NCBI RefSeq assembly: GCF_002998925.1
Contig: NZ_CP027228.1
Coordinates: forward strand, 248,001-312,000
Source: Mogibacterium diversum
GTDB taxonomy: Bacteria; Bacillota; Clostridia; Peptostreptococcales; Anaerovoracaceae
Length of the DNA stretch: 64,000 bases
Direction of reading: 5' to 3'
Positions 43,434 through 52,253 of the stretch are shown here, one piece after another. Both the position numbers and the translations under genes were made by a program. The notes beneath the pieces were generated by a model, which had not been told where the DNA came from, did not search any database, and saw only the letters and a program-made list of their open reading frames with translations. Position 1 is the stretch's first letter. Every line of letters starts with the position of its first letter.

Positions 43434-44993
43434 TTATTTATTTAATATCTTTCTACCACTCACACCAAGTATTGATAGACCGATTATTGATGCAAATAAC
43501 AAACCAGCGTAGATGATGATATCTGCCGAATCAGAAGTCTTTGGAACGCTCTTAAGCGCTACCTTCTTAATCTTGTTAGCTTCATTAGAACCAGGAGTTC
43601 TGTGAACAGAACCACCTGATGTAGGTGGAGTCTGAGTGTTGGTGCTAGGTGTAGATGGAGTAGGAGTGTCAGGCAGGTCAATTACATCTGCCGAAGCAAG
43701 TGTACCGGAGTATAGCATGTACTGATTAAGCAATGTTTCCTGGTAAGGGGATTTACCTGCAGTTTGATATGTGGATTTTGCATCTAACATATCGAGCCTT
43801 CCTGATGTTGTTAAATCTGGGAGCTTCGCAACATCTAGCACTCTGTACGCTTGTTCTGAACCGTCAGCTCTCTTAACTGTCACTGTTTTTACAGGGATTG
43901 TTAATCCATCTTTTACAGTATATGCATAGGAAGCCCTAGTCATGCCTGAAGTAGGTGCCTCTGTAACTTGTAAAACAACCTTTGTTGGGGTGACACTTAC
44001 GGGCTTAACTTTAAGTACGAGATCTGTCAGCTTATGTACTCCGTGAGTATTTACTGGATTATAAGAAAGGGGAGTATATACATCGCGGGCATTATGAAGT
44101 GCAGCAGATTCAATACTATTAGCAAATTCAGATGCATTCGGGTTGAATTTAACAGCATTATTTCCCGTGATTTCATATGTCAACAGATCACCAACTTTGA
44201 GATGATCATTAGACTCTATATCACTAGCAATATCGAAAGTAACATCCGAAGTATCGAGAGCATTTAATTTCATGGCATCGGTGAGTGGAATCTCTCTACC
44301 TAGTGCGTCGTATACATGGTCACCACTTTGTATATTCAAGTGGTTAACGTTCACGAAGGAATAGGAATTTGAAACTTTTACTGTGTTTCCTTGATTAGAA
44401 TATGGCTTTAAAACGTATGCTGGAATCGTAAGATTGTTCGAAACAACTACGTTGTTATTAACAGTTATTTTTTGTACAACTGTCTTAGGCGAATCTACGG
44501 TTGCAACTGATTCGACAGCATTTGCATAATTAAAGGTATAATGAAGTGAAGAATGACCTGTGGCATTTTCGTTAAAAACTACTTTGAATTTATAACCAAC
44601 ACGACTGCCGGGAACTGCATCCTCTTTATCATTATCTGAACCGGTTATCTGTTTATCTGCTTGGTTGACACCTGCATCAGTAACGATGATTTTACCTATA
44701 ACTGTATTGGTTCCGCGCAGTGTAATATCTCTGTTTGCAAGATTGCCCATCGCTAAATTGTCAAAACGATATGATACGAAGTCTCCGCTATTAACAGGCC
44801 TGTTTATAGATGTATCTACAGAGACAGTATCAGTTTCTGTAAAAGTGTTGGCAGAGCTATTAATGCTTCCAGTGACTACTGCATCTTGAGAGATATCAGC
44901 TGGTGTATCTGCAAATATTGAGATTGCTGAAAAACTAAATAGCATTGCTGAAGAAACAGCAATACTCAAAAAACGTCCATAAAGTTTTCTCAT
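43434..44993 (-). CDS. sortase-anchored surface protein
   Basis: 519 residues. A signal peptide covers 1-28 (SMLFSFSAISIFA region). The body (30-440) is Thr/Asn/Val-rich and beta-like, similar in style to isopeptide-type adhesin repeats, but I recognise no specific family. A Thr/Pro/Ser spacer (TPTPSTPSTNTQTPPT region) precedes the sorting signal at 483: VPKTSD, hydrophobic helix, RKILNK. VPKTS is an LPXTG variant. No sortase gene is in the window. The start follows AGGAGGATATAAAAT. It is monocistronic. Confidence 0.8.
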   Translation of the reverse strand: MRKLYGRFLSIAVSSAMLFSFSAISIFADTPADISQDAVVTGSINSSANTFTETDTVSVDTSINRPVNSGDFVSYRFDNLAMGNLANRDITLRGTNTVIGKIIVTDAGVNQADKQITGSDNDKEDAVPGSRVGYKFKVVFNENATGHSSLHYTFNYANAVESVATVDSPKTVVQKITVNNNVVVSNNLTIPAYVLKPYSNQGNTVKVSNSYSFVNVNHLNIQSGDHVYDALGREIPLTDAMKLNALDTSDVTFDIASDIESNDHLKVGDLLTYEITGNNAVKFNPNASEFANSIESAALHNARDVYTPLSYNPVNTHGVHKLTDLVLKVKPVSVTPTKVVLQVTEAPTSGMTRASYAYTVKDGLTIPVKTVTVKRADGSEQAYRVLDVAKLPDLTTSGRLDMLDAKSTYQTAGKSPYQETLLNQYMLYSGTLASADVIDLPDTPTPSTPSTNTQTPPTSGGSVHRTPGSNEANKIKKVALKSVPKTSDSADIIIYAGLLFASIIGLSILGVSGRKILNK

Positions 44994-45248
44994 ATTTTAT
45001 ATCCTCCTAAAATTTCATACACTAACTAAAGTAACTTAACAAGTGTATTATATACCTTTTTTAAAAAAAAGTTACTTTTAGTATCGCTTTAATTATGTTT
45101 TTTAAATTATACCGAAATAGTCGGATATAGATTACATAGTATAGTCGTGACGAAAAACCAAGAAAATTGAATTAATTGAGCTTGCTGTTGTTGAAGTGTA
45201 TAAATGGGAATACTAAGTATAATATTAGCTTCAATTAGATATAAAAAA

Positions 45249-45274
45249 TGTAGCTGCTGAAATCAGCAGCTACA
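45249..45274 (-). terminator. terminator of the peptide transporter gene
   Basis: TGTAGCTGCTG (45249-45259) pairs with CAGCAGCTACA (45264-45274), four-base loop; on the reverse strand TTTTTTAT follows. The rest of 44994-45394 is AT-rich, with only the surface-protein leader and the transporter 3' flank. Confidence 0.8.
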
Positions 45275-45394
45275 TCAGAATTTGATGCTCTCTAGTTACT
45301 ATATGATATGTTCAGTCTATATAGCTTCATTAAAGAGTATAGAGTCATATATTAATAGTGTAGATATCAGCAATATATTTAAGTCCTATTGCTC

Positions 45395-46762
45395 TTATGC
45401 TTCATCTTTATCCTTAACTAGCGACATTAACTTTCCGTCGAGAGCGAATAGGATGACCGTGCTTACAAATGCAATAGCAGCGATTGTTATACAAGCTTTG
45501 GAGAATGCGAACTTTCCACTGAATGCAAATGCATATACATTTCCATATAGCTTAGCTGCTGCGAATAGTCCGAGTCCCCATACTGCTGACATGATAGCTA
45601 GTAGACGGCTTGGTGAGTACTGACCGATAAATGCATTTCCTAGAGGTGAGAAGAACATCTCTCCAAGTGTTAGGAATACGAAGAAGATAACTAGAAGAAG
45701 TACTGTAGGCTTGCTATCCCCACGTACGATATCTATTACAGCGTAATAGATGTATCCGATTCCGAGGAATCCTAGTCCTAGCCCCAGCTTCTTAAAGATG
45801 CTGATATCTCCCTGTGGACGAGCTGCAAGCTTCTGCCATAGAAGAGCAGTTAGAGGTCCAGAAATAACGCAGAATAGAGCGTTTAGTGAGTCGAACCATG
45901 TTGTAGGAACAGTAAATCCGCCAACCTTCCAGTTCATATTCTCTGTCCAGTGGTAGTAGATTGGAAGATAAGCTAGATACCAGAACATCCAAAATATTAT
46001 CTGAAAGGCTGAAACTAGAACGATTGCGGATACACGCTTCTTCTCGAGAAGAGTCATCTTTTGATGTGTCTTTGCCGCTGCCTTCTCTTCAGCCTCTCTC
46101 TTTAGCTCTTCTTCGGTCTTGTACATCTTAAATGGCTTCTTGCCATAGTCCTTACCCTTTAACAGCATTCCAACTGTGAACCAGATACAACCAAGAAGCA
46201 TTGATATAGCAGCAAGTCTAAAGCAAGGACGGAAACCTAGAACATTACCTGATTTAAAGGTGTATTGATAAAGGATTCCAGCAACTAGCGGTCCGAAGAA
46301 TGCTCCGACGTTAACGAGTGAATAGCGGATAGAATATGCTGAGTTAAGATCCTCAGGGCGTACAACTCTTCCGATAAGTGGACCAGTCTTAAATAGACCT
46401 AGACCAAATGCGACGCAGAATACCATTACATATACAAGCGTGGCATCATGTGCAACGGATCCAGAGAAATATCCGATTGCGATGATGAGCATTCCGACCG
46501 GAGTAGTATATCTAGCACCTACTAATTTATCGGTGATGAATGCTCCTAGGAAACCTGCAAGATATGAATAAGCGGTTAAATCCGCCTGCATCTTTGCGCC
46601 TGTTGTATTAGCAAGACCAAGTCCACCAGATGCAACAGCAGTGGTAACAAAAACTAGAATCAGAGAACGACCAAGATAAAATGATAGACGTTCAAAGATC
46701 TCTGTGCAGCCACAAACCCAAAACGCTATCGGGAATTTGCGCTTTCTTTCAAGTTCTGTCAT
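45395..46762 (-). CDS. POT-family proton-dependent oligopeptide transporter
   Basis: 455 residues from the ATG at 46762, which has GGAGGTATCT before it; the longer frame from 46861 lacks a site. About 12 to 14 transmembrane helices. The POT motif EIFERLSFYLGRSLI (ExxER) lies at about residue 20. It imports di- and tripeptides with protons, feeding PepT and other peptidases. It is transcribed alone on the reverse strand. Confidence 0.9.
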   Translation of the reverse strand: MTELERKRKFPIAFWVCGCTEIFERLSFYLGRSLILVFVTTAVASGGLGLANTTGAKMQADLTAYSYLAGFLGAFITDKLVGARYTTPVGMLIIAIGYFSGSVAHDATLVYVMVFCVAFGLGLFKTGPLIGRVVRPEDLNSAYSIRYSLVNVGAFFGPLVAGILYQYTFKSGNVLGFRPCFRLAAISMLLGCIWFTVGMLLKGKDYGKKPFKMYKTEEELKREAEEKAAAKTHQKMTLLEKKRVSAIVLVSAFQIIFWMFWYLAYLPIYYHWTENMNWKVGGFTVPTTWFDSLNALFCVISGPLTALLWQKLAARPQGDISIFKKLGLGLGFLGIGYIYYAVIDIVRGDSKPTVLLLVIFFVFLTLGEMFFSPLGNAFIGQYSPSRLLAIMSAVWGLGLFAAAKLYGNVYAFAFSGKFAFSKACITIAAIAFVSTVILFALDGKLMSLVKDKDEA

Positions 46763-46982
46763 GAGATACCTCCTTAATAAGGTGTGACAGCAATAACTTA
46801 CGATCTCCGTCTTGACTGTACCTTGTGCAAAAGGAAAAAGTGCACATGTATCAATAATCAAAACAGGGAAGAAAACACACTATTAATATATGGAATTACA
46901 ATCATATATTATAATTTAATTTTGCCATACAAGGCGTGACAAGTAAACATCTATGCAAGATAAAGGCATAATTGTAGCGCAA

Positions 46983-47010
46983 GAAAAAACCATCTCTTGA
47001 TTGAGATGGT
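46983..47010 (-). terminator. terminator of the DtxR-type regulator gene
   Basis: ACCATCTC (46989-46996) pairs with GAGATGGT (47003-47010), loop TTGATT, with an A-run before it that gives a T-run on the reverse strand. Confidence 0.8.
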
Positions 47011-47043
47011 GGATTATATGCTTATAAAATTATATTAGAGACA

Positions 47044-47454
47044 CTATGCCGACGGTTCTTCCTCATGATTCATCGCAGGGCACTCTGCCAAGAAGTTGTT
47101 AACATGGTTACAAATAGCTTCGTATGTCTCTTGGCTGATATCATGCTCGATTTTGCACGCATCCTCATCAGCAGTTTCCTTATCAATACCAAGCAGGTTT
47201 AAGAAACGGGAAAGCATCTTGTGCCTATCGTAAATTTTTGTAGCAATAGACATTCCAGTCTCAGTGAGGTGAATCAGACCATCATCGTCCATAGTAATGT
47301 AGCCGTTCTCTCTGAGCCTTTTGGTAGCATATGAAACGCTAGGCTTCGTAACATCGAGATGCCTTGCAATATCGATGGACTTAATGTATCCTCTCTGCTC
47401 ACTAAGCATCAGCATTGTCTCTAAATAATCTTCTGAAGACTTCTGAATTTTCAT
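47044..47454 (-). CDS. DtxR/MntR-family metal-dependent regulator
   Basis: 136 residues from the ATG at 47454 (GGAGGG before it). The winged helix covers 1-65 (SIDIARHLDVTKPSVSYATKRLRENGYI), followed by a metal-binding and dimerisation helix with HxxxxxxxLGID and CKIEHDIS (Cys, Glu and His ligands). It lacks the SH3-like third domain, as in MntR. A DtxR-like box overlaps its -10 element, which implies autorepression. It may sense manganese or iron; the box looks iron-type. Confidence 0.9.
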   Translation of the reverse strand: MKIQKSSEDYLETMLMLSEQRGYIKSIDIARHLDVTKPSVSYATKRLRENGYITMDDDGLIHLTETGMSIATKIYDRHKMLSRFLNLLGIDKETADEDACKIEHDISQETYEAICNHVNNFLAECPAMNHEEEPSA

Positions 47455-47478
47455 GAAATATCCCTCCTTCATTTATAG

Positions 47479-47497
47479 TTAGATTAGCATAACGAAT
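47479..47497. promoter_or_regulatory. DtxR-type operator over the regulator promoter
   Basis: TTAGATTAGCATAACGAAT matches 14 of 19 positions of the DtxR/IdeR consensus. It overlaps the reverse-strand -10 (TAATCT, 47481-47486) of the promoter TTGATA (47504-47509), 17 bases, TAATCT. Confidence 0.65.
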
Positions 47498-47558
47498 AGA
47501 TAATATCAACATTACTGGTATATTAAATGATAAATTTAAATTTTTCTCAATTTAGTTG

Positions 47559-47586
47559 TTGACAATCTAATCTGATGTGGTATTAT
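47559..47586 (+). promoter_or_regulatory. promoter of the PerR gene
   Basis: TTGACA (47559-47564), 16 bases, TATTAT (47581-47586). The Per box begins ten bases after the -10. Confidence 0.8.
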
Positions 47587-47595
47587 ATTGATAAC

Positions 47596-47608
47596 GATAA
47601 TGATTATC
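47596..47608. promoter_or_regulatory. Per/Fur box
   Basis: GATAATGATTATC, a perfect palindrome around a single central base, matching the Per/Fur core (ATAATNATTAT). It is part of a longer GATAA-rich stretch from 47589 to 47610, between the -10 and the ribosome site. Confidence 0.85.
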
Positions 47609-47625
47609 AATATTAGAGGAGACTA

Positions 47626-48009
47626 ATGATTAAGTATAGCAAGCAGCGTCAAGCGATTAAAGACCAATTATCGAATAGAGGAGATCATCCGACAGCTGAG
47701 ACTCTATATTCTGAGCTTAAAACTAATATGCCTAATCTTAGTATTGCAACTGTATATAGAAATCTTAAGCAACTTGAAGGAATGGGTGAAATTTCGACAA
47801 TTATCACGGATGGGGCGATGAGGTATGATTATAATGTGAAGCCCCACGCACATTTTTTCTGCAATAGATGTGGTGCTGTCCTCGATATTGATACCGATAA
47901 GGAGCAAATCGTTAAAATTGGCCAGGGTAGTTTTACTGGCTCAATAGAGGGGTGCGAGGTTAAATTTTATGGACTTTGTACCGACTGCGTGGCAAAGAGC
48001 CGTGCATAG
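47626..48009 (+). CDS. perR: PerR-type Fur-family peroxide regulator
   Basis: 127 residues. The winged helix (HPTAETLY, LSIATVYRNLKQL) is followed by the metal domain. Structural zinc cysteines are C79, C82, C118 and C121. By alignment to B. subtilis PerR, the regulatory ligands His37, Asp85, His91, His93 and Asp104 correspond to H21, D68, H74, H76 and D87, all kept; the Asp at 68 is a PerR rather than Fur feature. A Per box precedes it, and reverse rubrerythrin lies 61 bases downstream. Confidence 0.92.
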   Translation: MIKYSKQRQAIKDQLSNRGDHPTAETLYSELKTNMPNLSIATVYRNLKQLEGMGEISTIITDGAMRYDYNVKPHAHFFCNRCGAVLDIDTDKEQIVKIGQGSFTGSIEGCEVKFYGLCTDCVAKSRA

Positions 48010-48070
48010 ATGATTAACAAGATGACTTTATTTTATGTATTTCAGCAATGCTGAAGAAGGGAGTATGAAA

Positions 48071-48613
48071 ATGGCTAAGTATGTATGTCAGGTATGTGGT
48101 TACGTTCACGAGGGAGATCAGGCACCAGAGAAATGTCCTGTTTGCGGAGTTCCTGCGGAGAAGTTCAAGAAGCAGGAAGGTGAGATGTCTTGGGCAGCTG
48201 AGCATGTTGTAGGTGTTGCTCAGGGTGCTAGCGAGGACATCATGGCTGATCTAAGAGCTAACTTTGAGGGAGAGTGTAGCGAGGTAGGTATGTACCTTGC
48301 AATGGCTAGAGTTGCTCATAGAGAAGGATATCCTGAAGTTGGACTATACTACGAGAAGGCTGCTTACGAAGAGGCAGAGCACGCTGCTAAGTTCGCTGAG
48401 CTTCTAGGAGAGGTTCTAACAGACAGCACAAAGAAGAATCTACAGTTGAGAGTAGATGCTGAGAATGGTGCAACTGCTGGAAAGTTTGACCTAGCTAAGA
48501 GAGCTAAGGCTGCTAATCTAGATGCAATTCATGACACAGTTCATGAGATGGCTAGAGATGAGGCTAGACACGGTAAGGCATTTGCTGGACTTCTAAAGAG
48601 ATACTTTGGCTAA
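48071..48613 (+). CDS. reverse rubrerythrin (peroxide reductase)
   Basis: 180 residues from the ATG at 48071 (GGGAG seven bases before). Residues 1-35 are a rubredoxin with CQVCG and CPVCG (C6, C9, C22, C25). Residues 45-180 are a di-iron ferritin-like domain with EGECSEVG, EEAEHA and ARDEARHG glutamate and histidine ligands. The rubredoxin-first order is that of reverse rubrerythrin, a clostridial NADH-linked peroxidase that removes H2O2 and O2. It probably shares the perR transcript, and a terminator follows. Confidence 0.93.
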   Translation: MAKYVCQVCGYVHEGDQAPEKCPVCGVPAEKFKKQEGEMSWAAEHVVGVAQGASEDIMADLRANFEGECSEVGMYLAMARVAHREGYPEVGLYYEKAAYEEAEHAAKFAELLGEVLTDSTKKNLQLRVDAENGATAGKFDLAKRAKAANLDAIHDTVHEMARDEARHGKAFAGLLKRYFG

Positions 48614-48649
48614 ATCCAATAATAAGTGCAGATACTATTCATAAAAGAT

Positions 48650-48673
48650 ATGGGGCTTATGCCCCATTTTTTA
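48650..48673 (+). terminator. terminator after rubrerythrin
   Basis: ATGGGGC (48650-48656) pairs with GCCCCAT (48661-48667), then T6. Confidence 0.9.
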
Positions 48674-48812
48674 ATACTTTAATTCGTTTTTCATAAGTGG
48701 TTCTTTATCATTGCGTCACCTAAAACACAAACACGATGTGTTATAATACGCGATATAAGAAAAGCAATATATCATCGATATGGTGAAGGTTAATACATAG
48801 GGGGAAAATGAG

Positions 48813-49115
48813 ATGTACTATCGTGATGATGGTGGCCTCGGCTGCTTGATTGGAATATTTATAATGCTGATACTTTTGTCAGCGGTGATGGCTATAATTT
48901 TAAGCCCTGTTTTTTGGATTGTTGTCGGCATACTTGTGCTATTTCAGGCTATCTCGAAGAGGTTCGGAAGACGTAGATCAGATGAGTCTAAGCAATATTA
49001 TTATTCGGAAACTAGGTCTTATCATAGAGATGACTCTGCTAGTAAGGAACTAGAAGATGAGTTTACCAAGGATGCGGTAGATGTAGATGTAGAGGTAATA
49101 TCCGATGATAAGTAG
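48813..49115 (+). CDS. small membrane protein with acidic tail
   Basis: 100 residues, not recognised. Two hydrophobic segments (about 10-30 and 32-46) are followed by a basic patch (KRFGRRR) and a charged tail with Tyr-rich and acidic stretches. The start ATG follows GGGGGAAAATGAG-like sequence. It has its own terminator further on, shared by the next gap. Confidence 0.7.
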   Translation: MYYRDDGGLGCLIGIFIMLILLSAVMAIILSPVFWIVVGILVLFQAISKRFGRRRSDESKQYYYSETRSYHRDDSASKELEDEFTKDAVDVDVEVISDDK

Positions 49116-49228
49116 CTGGGAATAGCCTTAATCGTGCATAATGATCAATCGCACATATATGATATTTTGATTAGTAATGTTACTAAAATAAAGGATGGTT
49201 ATTTGATTGATTTAAATTTAAAAAATAA

Positions 49229-49269
49229 CTTCGGTGATGAGATTAAAGGTTTTTCACCGAAGCTTTTTT
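49229..49269 (+). terminator. terminator before the DUF2130 gene
   Basis: CTTCGGTGA (49229-49237) pairs with TCACCGAAG (49254-49262), then T6. Confidence 0.85.
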
Positions 49270-49306
49270 GTATAAAATAGTAGTATCACTTCGTAGGAGG
49301 AATATT

Positions 49307-50581
49307 ATGCAGCAGATAAAATGCCCTAAGTGTGGCGAAGTATTTCAAATAGATGAAGCCGGTTATGCAGCAATAGTTAAGCAGGTCAGAGATAGAGAAT
49401 TTAATATTGAGATAAAGCGTGCTGAGGAACAGTACAAAGAGGATAAAGCTGCGGCTGTTAGCCTTGCGAAGGCTGAGACAGAAAAGAAAGTCCAAGAAAT
49501 TATTTCAGATAAAGATCAGGAAATAGTAAGGCTTCGTGCTAGCATCGAGGCATATGACAAGGAGAAAGCATTAGCAGTCAATGAGGCAGTACAGCAGAAG
49601 GAATCTGAATATAGGAAGTTAGTCGATGAAAAAGAATCTGAACATCGCAAGGTAGCAGCTTCTCTAGATGAAGAAATTTCACAAAAGAAGGAACAGCTTC
49701 AAAGGCTTTCTGGCGAGCTAAAGGTTAGTGAAAAGCAGGCCGAGCTAAATATACAGGTGCTTAAGGACGAGTATGAGACTAAACTTAAGATGAAGGATGA
49801 ACAAATAGATTACTACAAGGATCTCAAAGCTCGCCAATCCACGAAGATGGTTGGCGAGACACTAGAACAACACTGTGAGATAGAATTTAATAAGCTCAGA
49901 GCAACTGCATTTCAGAATGCATATTTTGAAAAGGATAACGATGCTCGCAGTGGAAGCAAGGGCGATTATATATTCAGAGAGAATGATGCGGCAGGGCTTG
50001 AGGTCGTATCTATAATGTTTGAAATGAAGAACGAGATGGATACGACAGCAACAAAGCATAAGAATGAAGATTTTTTCAAGGAACTTGACAAAGACAGAAA
50101 AGAAAAAAAGTGCGAATATGCAGTGCTCGTTTCGATGCTAGAGTCTGAGAATGAATACTACAATCAGGGGATTGTGGACGTATCGCATAGATATGAGAAG
50201 ATGTATGTGATAAGACCGCAGTTCTTCATTCCGATGATATCACTGCTTCGCAACATGGGATATAACTCTCTAAAGTACAAGCAGGAACTGGAGACGATTA
50301 AGGCACAGAATGTTGATATCACCCATTTCGAGGAAGACATGGAGAATTTCAAAAGTGCTTTTGCGAGAAATTATGATCTGGCTTCTAGAAAATTCCAGGA
50401 AGCGATAGATGAGATAGATAAATCGATTAACCATCTTGAAAAGATCAAGAAGGCTTTAACTTCCTCAGAGAATAACTTGAGGCTAGCGAATAATAAAGCC
50501 GAGGATTTGACGATAAAAAAACTTACCAAAAATAACCCAACGATGCAGGAGATGTTCAAATCGCTTGAAAAGAGTGAATAA
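49307..50581 (+). CDS. DUF2130 domain protein (coiled coil)
   Basis: 424 residues from the ATG at 49307, preceded by TAGGAGGAA. A zinc-like CPKCGEVF motif is at residue 6. Residues 30-165 are a long charged coiled coil. The DUF2130 core follows (STKMVGETLEQHCEIEFNKLR, DARSGSKGDYIFRE, FEMKNEMD), with a second coiled coil at the C-terminus. The EMKNE region hints at a nuclease-like PD-(D/E)xK fold in this family, but activity is unproven. Confidence 0.88.
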   Translation: MQQIKCPKCGEVFQIDEAGYAAIVKQVRDREFNIEIKRAEEQYKEDKAAAVSLAKAETEKKVQEIISDKDQEIVRLRASIEAYDKEKALAVNEAVQQKESEYRKLVDEKESEHRKVAASLDEEISQKKEQLQRLSGELKVSEKQAELNIQVLKDEYETKLKMKDEQIDYYKDLKARQSTKMVGETLEQHCEIEFNKLRATAFQNAYFEKDNDARSGSKGDYIFRENDAAGLEVVSIMFEMKNEMDTTATKHKNEDFFKELDKDRKEKKCEYAVLVSMLESENEYYNQGIVDVSHRYEKMYVIRPQFFIPMISLLRNMGYNSLKYKQELETIKAQNVDITHFEEDMENFKSAFARNYDLASRKFQEAIDEIDKSINHLEKIKKALTSSENNLRLANNKAEDLTIKKLTKNNPTMQEMFKSLEKSE

Positions 50582-50628
50582 ATTGTGTTAAAATACTACA
50601 CTAGATTAATTAGAAAAGGAATAATGAA

Positions 50629-51039
50629 ATGAGCAAAGGTAAGCAGAGACCACCACAATACATAAGACAGTCGAAAGGCTATCAGCAGAATTTATATAAG
50701 AAACAGATGAAAGAGCAAGATATCCAGGTTCCAAAATCTATCAATATTGAAAAGATAACAAAGATTAATAGAATTCTTGGAATTGTATGGGTTATTTTGA
50801 TTTTTGCTTGCGGATTTTTCTGGACATGGATTGCAGCAGCAGTGTTGGCTGTAGCAGGTGCTGCATATATGGGCGGATTCTTCGTGTACATGACTAATTA
50901 TTCCAAGAAGTATCTTGGTGCGTATAAGAAGATGGGGGTACCAAAAGAGATGTATATGAAGCAGCTTAAAAAGAATGGTACAGATGCCAAGAGCATGGAG
51001 AGAATGTCAAAGCTTTGGGATAAGATAAAGGTTAATTAA
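50629..51039 (+). CDS. hypothetical two-segment membrane protein
   Basis: 136 residues, not recognised. A basic N-terminus (1-40), two hydrophobic segments at about 46-66 and 68-90, then a basic C-terminal helix with KKMGVPKEMYMKQLKKNG. The start follows AAAAGGA, 48 bases after the DUF2130 gene, so the two may be co-transcribed. Confidence 0.7.
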   Translation: MSKGKQRPPQYIRQSKGYQQNLYKKQMKEQDIQVPKSINIEKITKINRILGIVWVILIFACGFFWTWIAAAVLAVAGAAYMGGFFVYMTNYSKKYLGAYKKMGVPKEMYMKQLKKNGTDAKSMERMSKLWDKIKVN

Positions 51040-51132
51040 TTTTATAATTAAGATTTATCTTATATATAAATAGCGCGGATTGGCGAATGTACGGATGGTG
51101 CTATTACAATTTTTTATAGGAAAAACTATTTT

Positions 51133-51160
51133 AAGAAGGGGATTACCCCTTCTTTTTTTA
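51133..51160 (+). terminator. terminator before the had operon
   Basis: AAGAAGGGG (51133-51141) pairs with CCCCTTCTT (51146-51154), four-base loop, then a T-run. Confidence 0.9.
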
Positions 51161-51267
51161 TTAAAAACGCTTAGAAATTCAATTATGGGGGTCATAAAAA
51201 TAAAACCATTAAAAATTATTAAATACACACTTGAAAAACAACTATAATATTTTTTTAACAAAGTTGG

Positions 51268-51295
51268 TTGACTATAAAATAACGAGATATATAAT
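51268..51295 (+). promoter_or_regulatory. promoter of the had operon
   Basis: TTGACT (51268-51273), 16 bases, TATAAT (51290-51295), 41 bases before the hadI start. Confidence 0.75.
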
Positions 51296-51336
51296 GAAAT
51301 TGTACATAGAGACGTACATGGGAAGGAGATTATCAG

Positions 51337-52113
51337 ATGTTTACTCTTGGGCTAGACATAGGATCAACTACATCGAAGAGCGTGATACTCGAGGATGGAA
51401 AAAAGATTGTCGCAAAGGCTCTAAGAGTTGGAGGGCTTGGTACAGCTGGTCCAGAGGAAGTCATAGCGGAGATTATGAAGGTCTCAGGACTTAATGAATC
51501 TGATATTTCATGTAGCGTTGTTACTGGTTATGGAAGAAATAAGTACGAAGGCTGTGATCTAGAAGTAAGCGAACTCACATGTCATGCACTAGGGAGTCAA
51601 ATTATTTTTCCTGAAGTGAGGACTGTAATAGATATAGGCGGTCAGGACGCAAAAGTAATCTGCCTTAACGATTCAGGAAGGATGACAAACTTTGTGATGA
51701 ATGATAAGTGCGCAGCTGGGACAGGTAGATTCCTAGATGTGATGGCGAACATACTAAGAGCAGATATTTCTGAATTAGAGGTATTAGCATCAAAAGCGGA
51801 TAGTCCTGCTACTATCTCAAGCACATGCACAGTCTTTGCTGAATCGGAAGTGATTAGCCAGCTTGCTAATGGTGAGAGCAGAGAAAATGTGATCGCTGGA
51901 ATCTGTAACAGCGTAGCCTCAAGGGTTAGTTCACTTGCGCGTAGAGCCGGAGTCAAAGAGAAGGTATGTATGTCAGGTGGCGTTGCAAAAAACGGTGCAG
52001 TAAGAGATGCGATGAGTAAAGCTCTCGAAGTTCAGATAGAGTATGATTCACTTGCACAGTATTTTGGAGCAATCGGTGCAGCTGTTTATGCTTTTAGAAG
52101 TAATAAAAAATAG
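51337..52113 (+). CDS. hadI: 2-hydroxyacyl-CoA dehydratase activator
   Basis: 258-residue ASKHA-fold ATPase. The bridging [4Fe-4S] cysteines are Cys125 (NDKCAAGTGRF) and Cys164 (TCTVFAESEV). Nucleotide motifs GLDIGSTTSKSV, DIGGQDAK and MSGGVAKN are intact. It injects a single low-potential electron into the dehydratase with ATP hydrolysis, needed only in small amounts. It is first in the operon here, ahead of the dehydratase genes. Ferredoxin is its likely electron donor. Confidence 0.95.
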   Translation: MFTLGLDIGSTTSKSVILEDGKKIVAKALRVGGLGTAGPEEVIAEIMKVSGLNESDISCSVVTGYGRNKYEGCDLEVSELTCHALGSQIIFPEVRTVIDIGGQDAKVICLNDSGRMTNFVMNDKCAAGTGRFLDVMANILRADISELEVLASKADSPATISSTCTVFAESEVISQLANGESRENVIAGICNSVASRVSSLARRAGVKEKVCMSGGVAKNGAVRDAMSKALEVQIEYDSLAQYFGAIGAAVYAFRSNKK

Positions 52114-52114
52114 A

Positions 52115-52138
52115 TTTACTGCTCATAAGGGCAGTAAA
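52115..52138 (+). promoter_or_regulatory. hairpin between hadI and hadB
   Basis: TTTACTGC (52115-52122) pairs with GCAGTAAA (52131-52138), starting one base after the hadI stop. No T-run follows, so it may be an mRNA stability or processing element rather than a terminator. Confidence 0.4.
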
Positions 52139-52253
52139 AAATTTACCAAATGATGTTATAAAATTAACAATAATAGTGCAGATTGAGTTTAAAGTTAAGA
52201 TATACAATTAAACTTTCCTAATAGATTAACAAAATAAAAGAGGAGGTATGGTT

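Noticed and set aside
45282..45623. 113-residue forward open frame across the transporter 3' end
   Set aside because: Overlaps the reverse-strand POT gene, has no ribosome site and no recognisable domain; a shadow frame.
51231..51494. Forward open frame overlapping the had operon promoter and hadI start
   Set aside because: It contains the promoter and the hadI ribosome site, and its product has no family resemblance.
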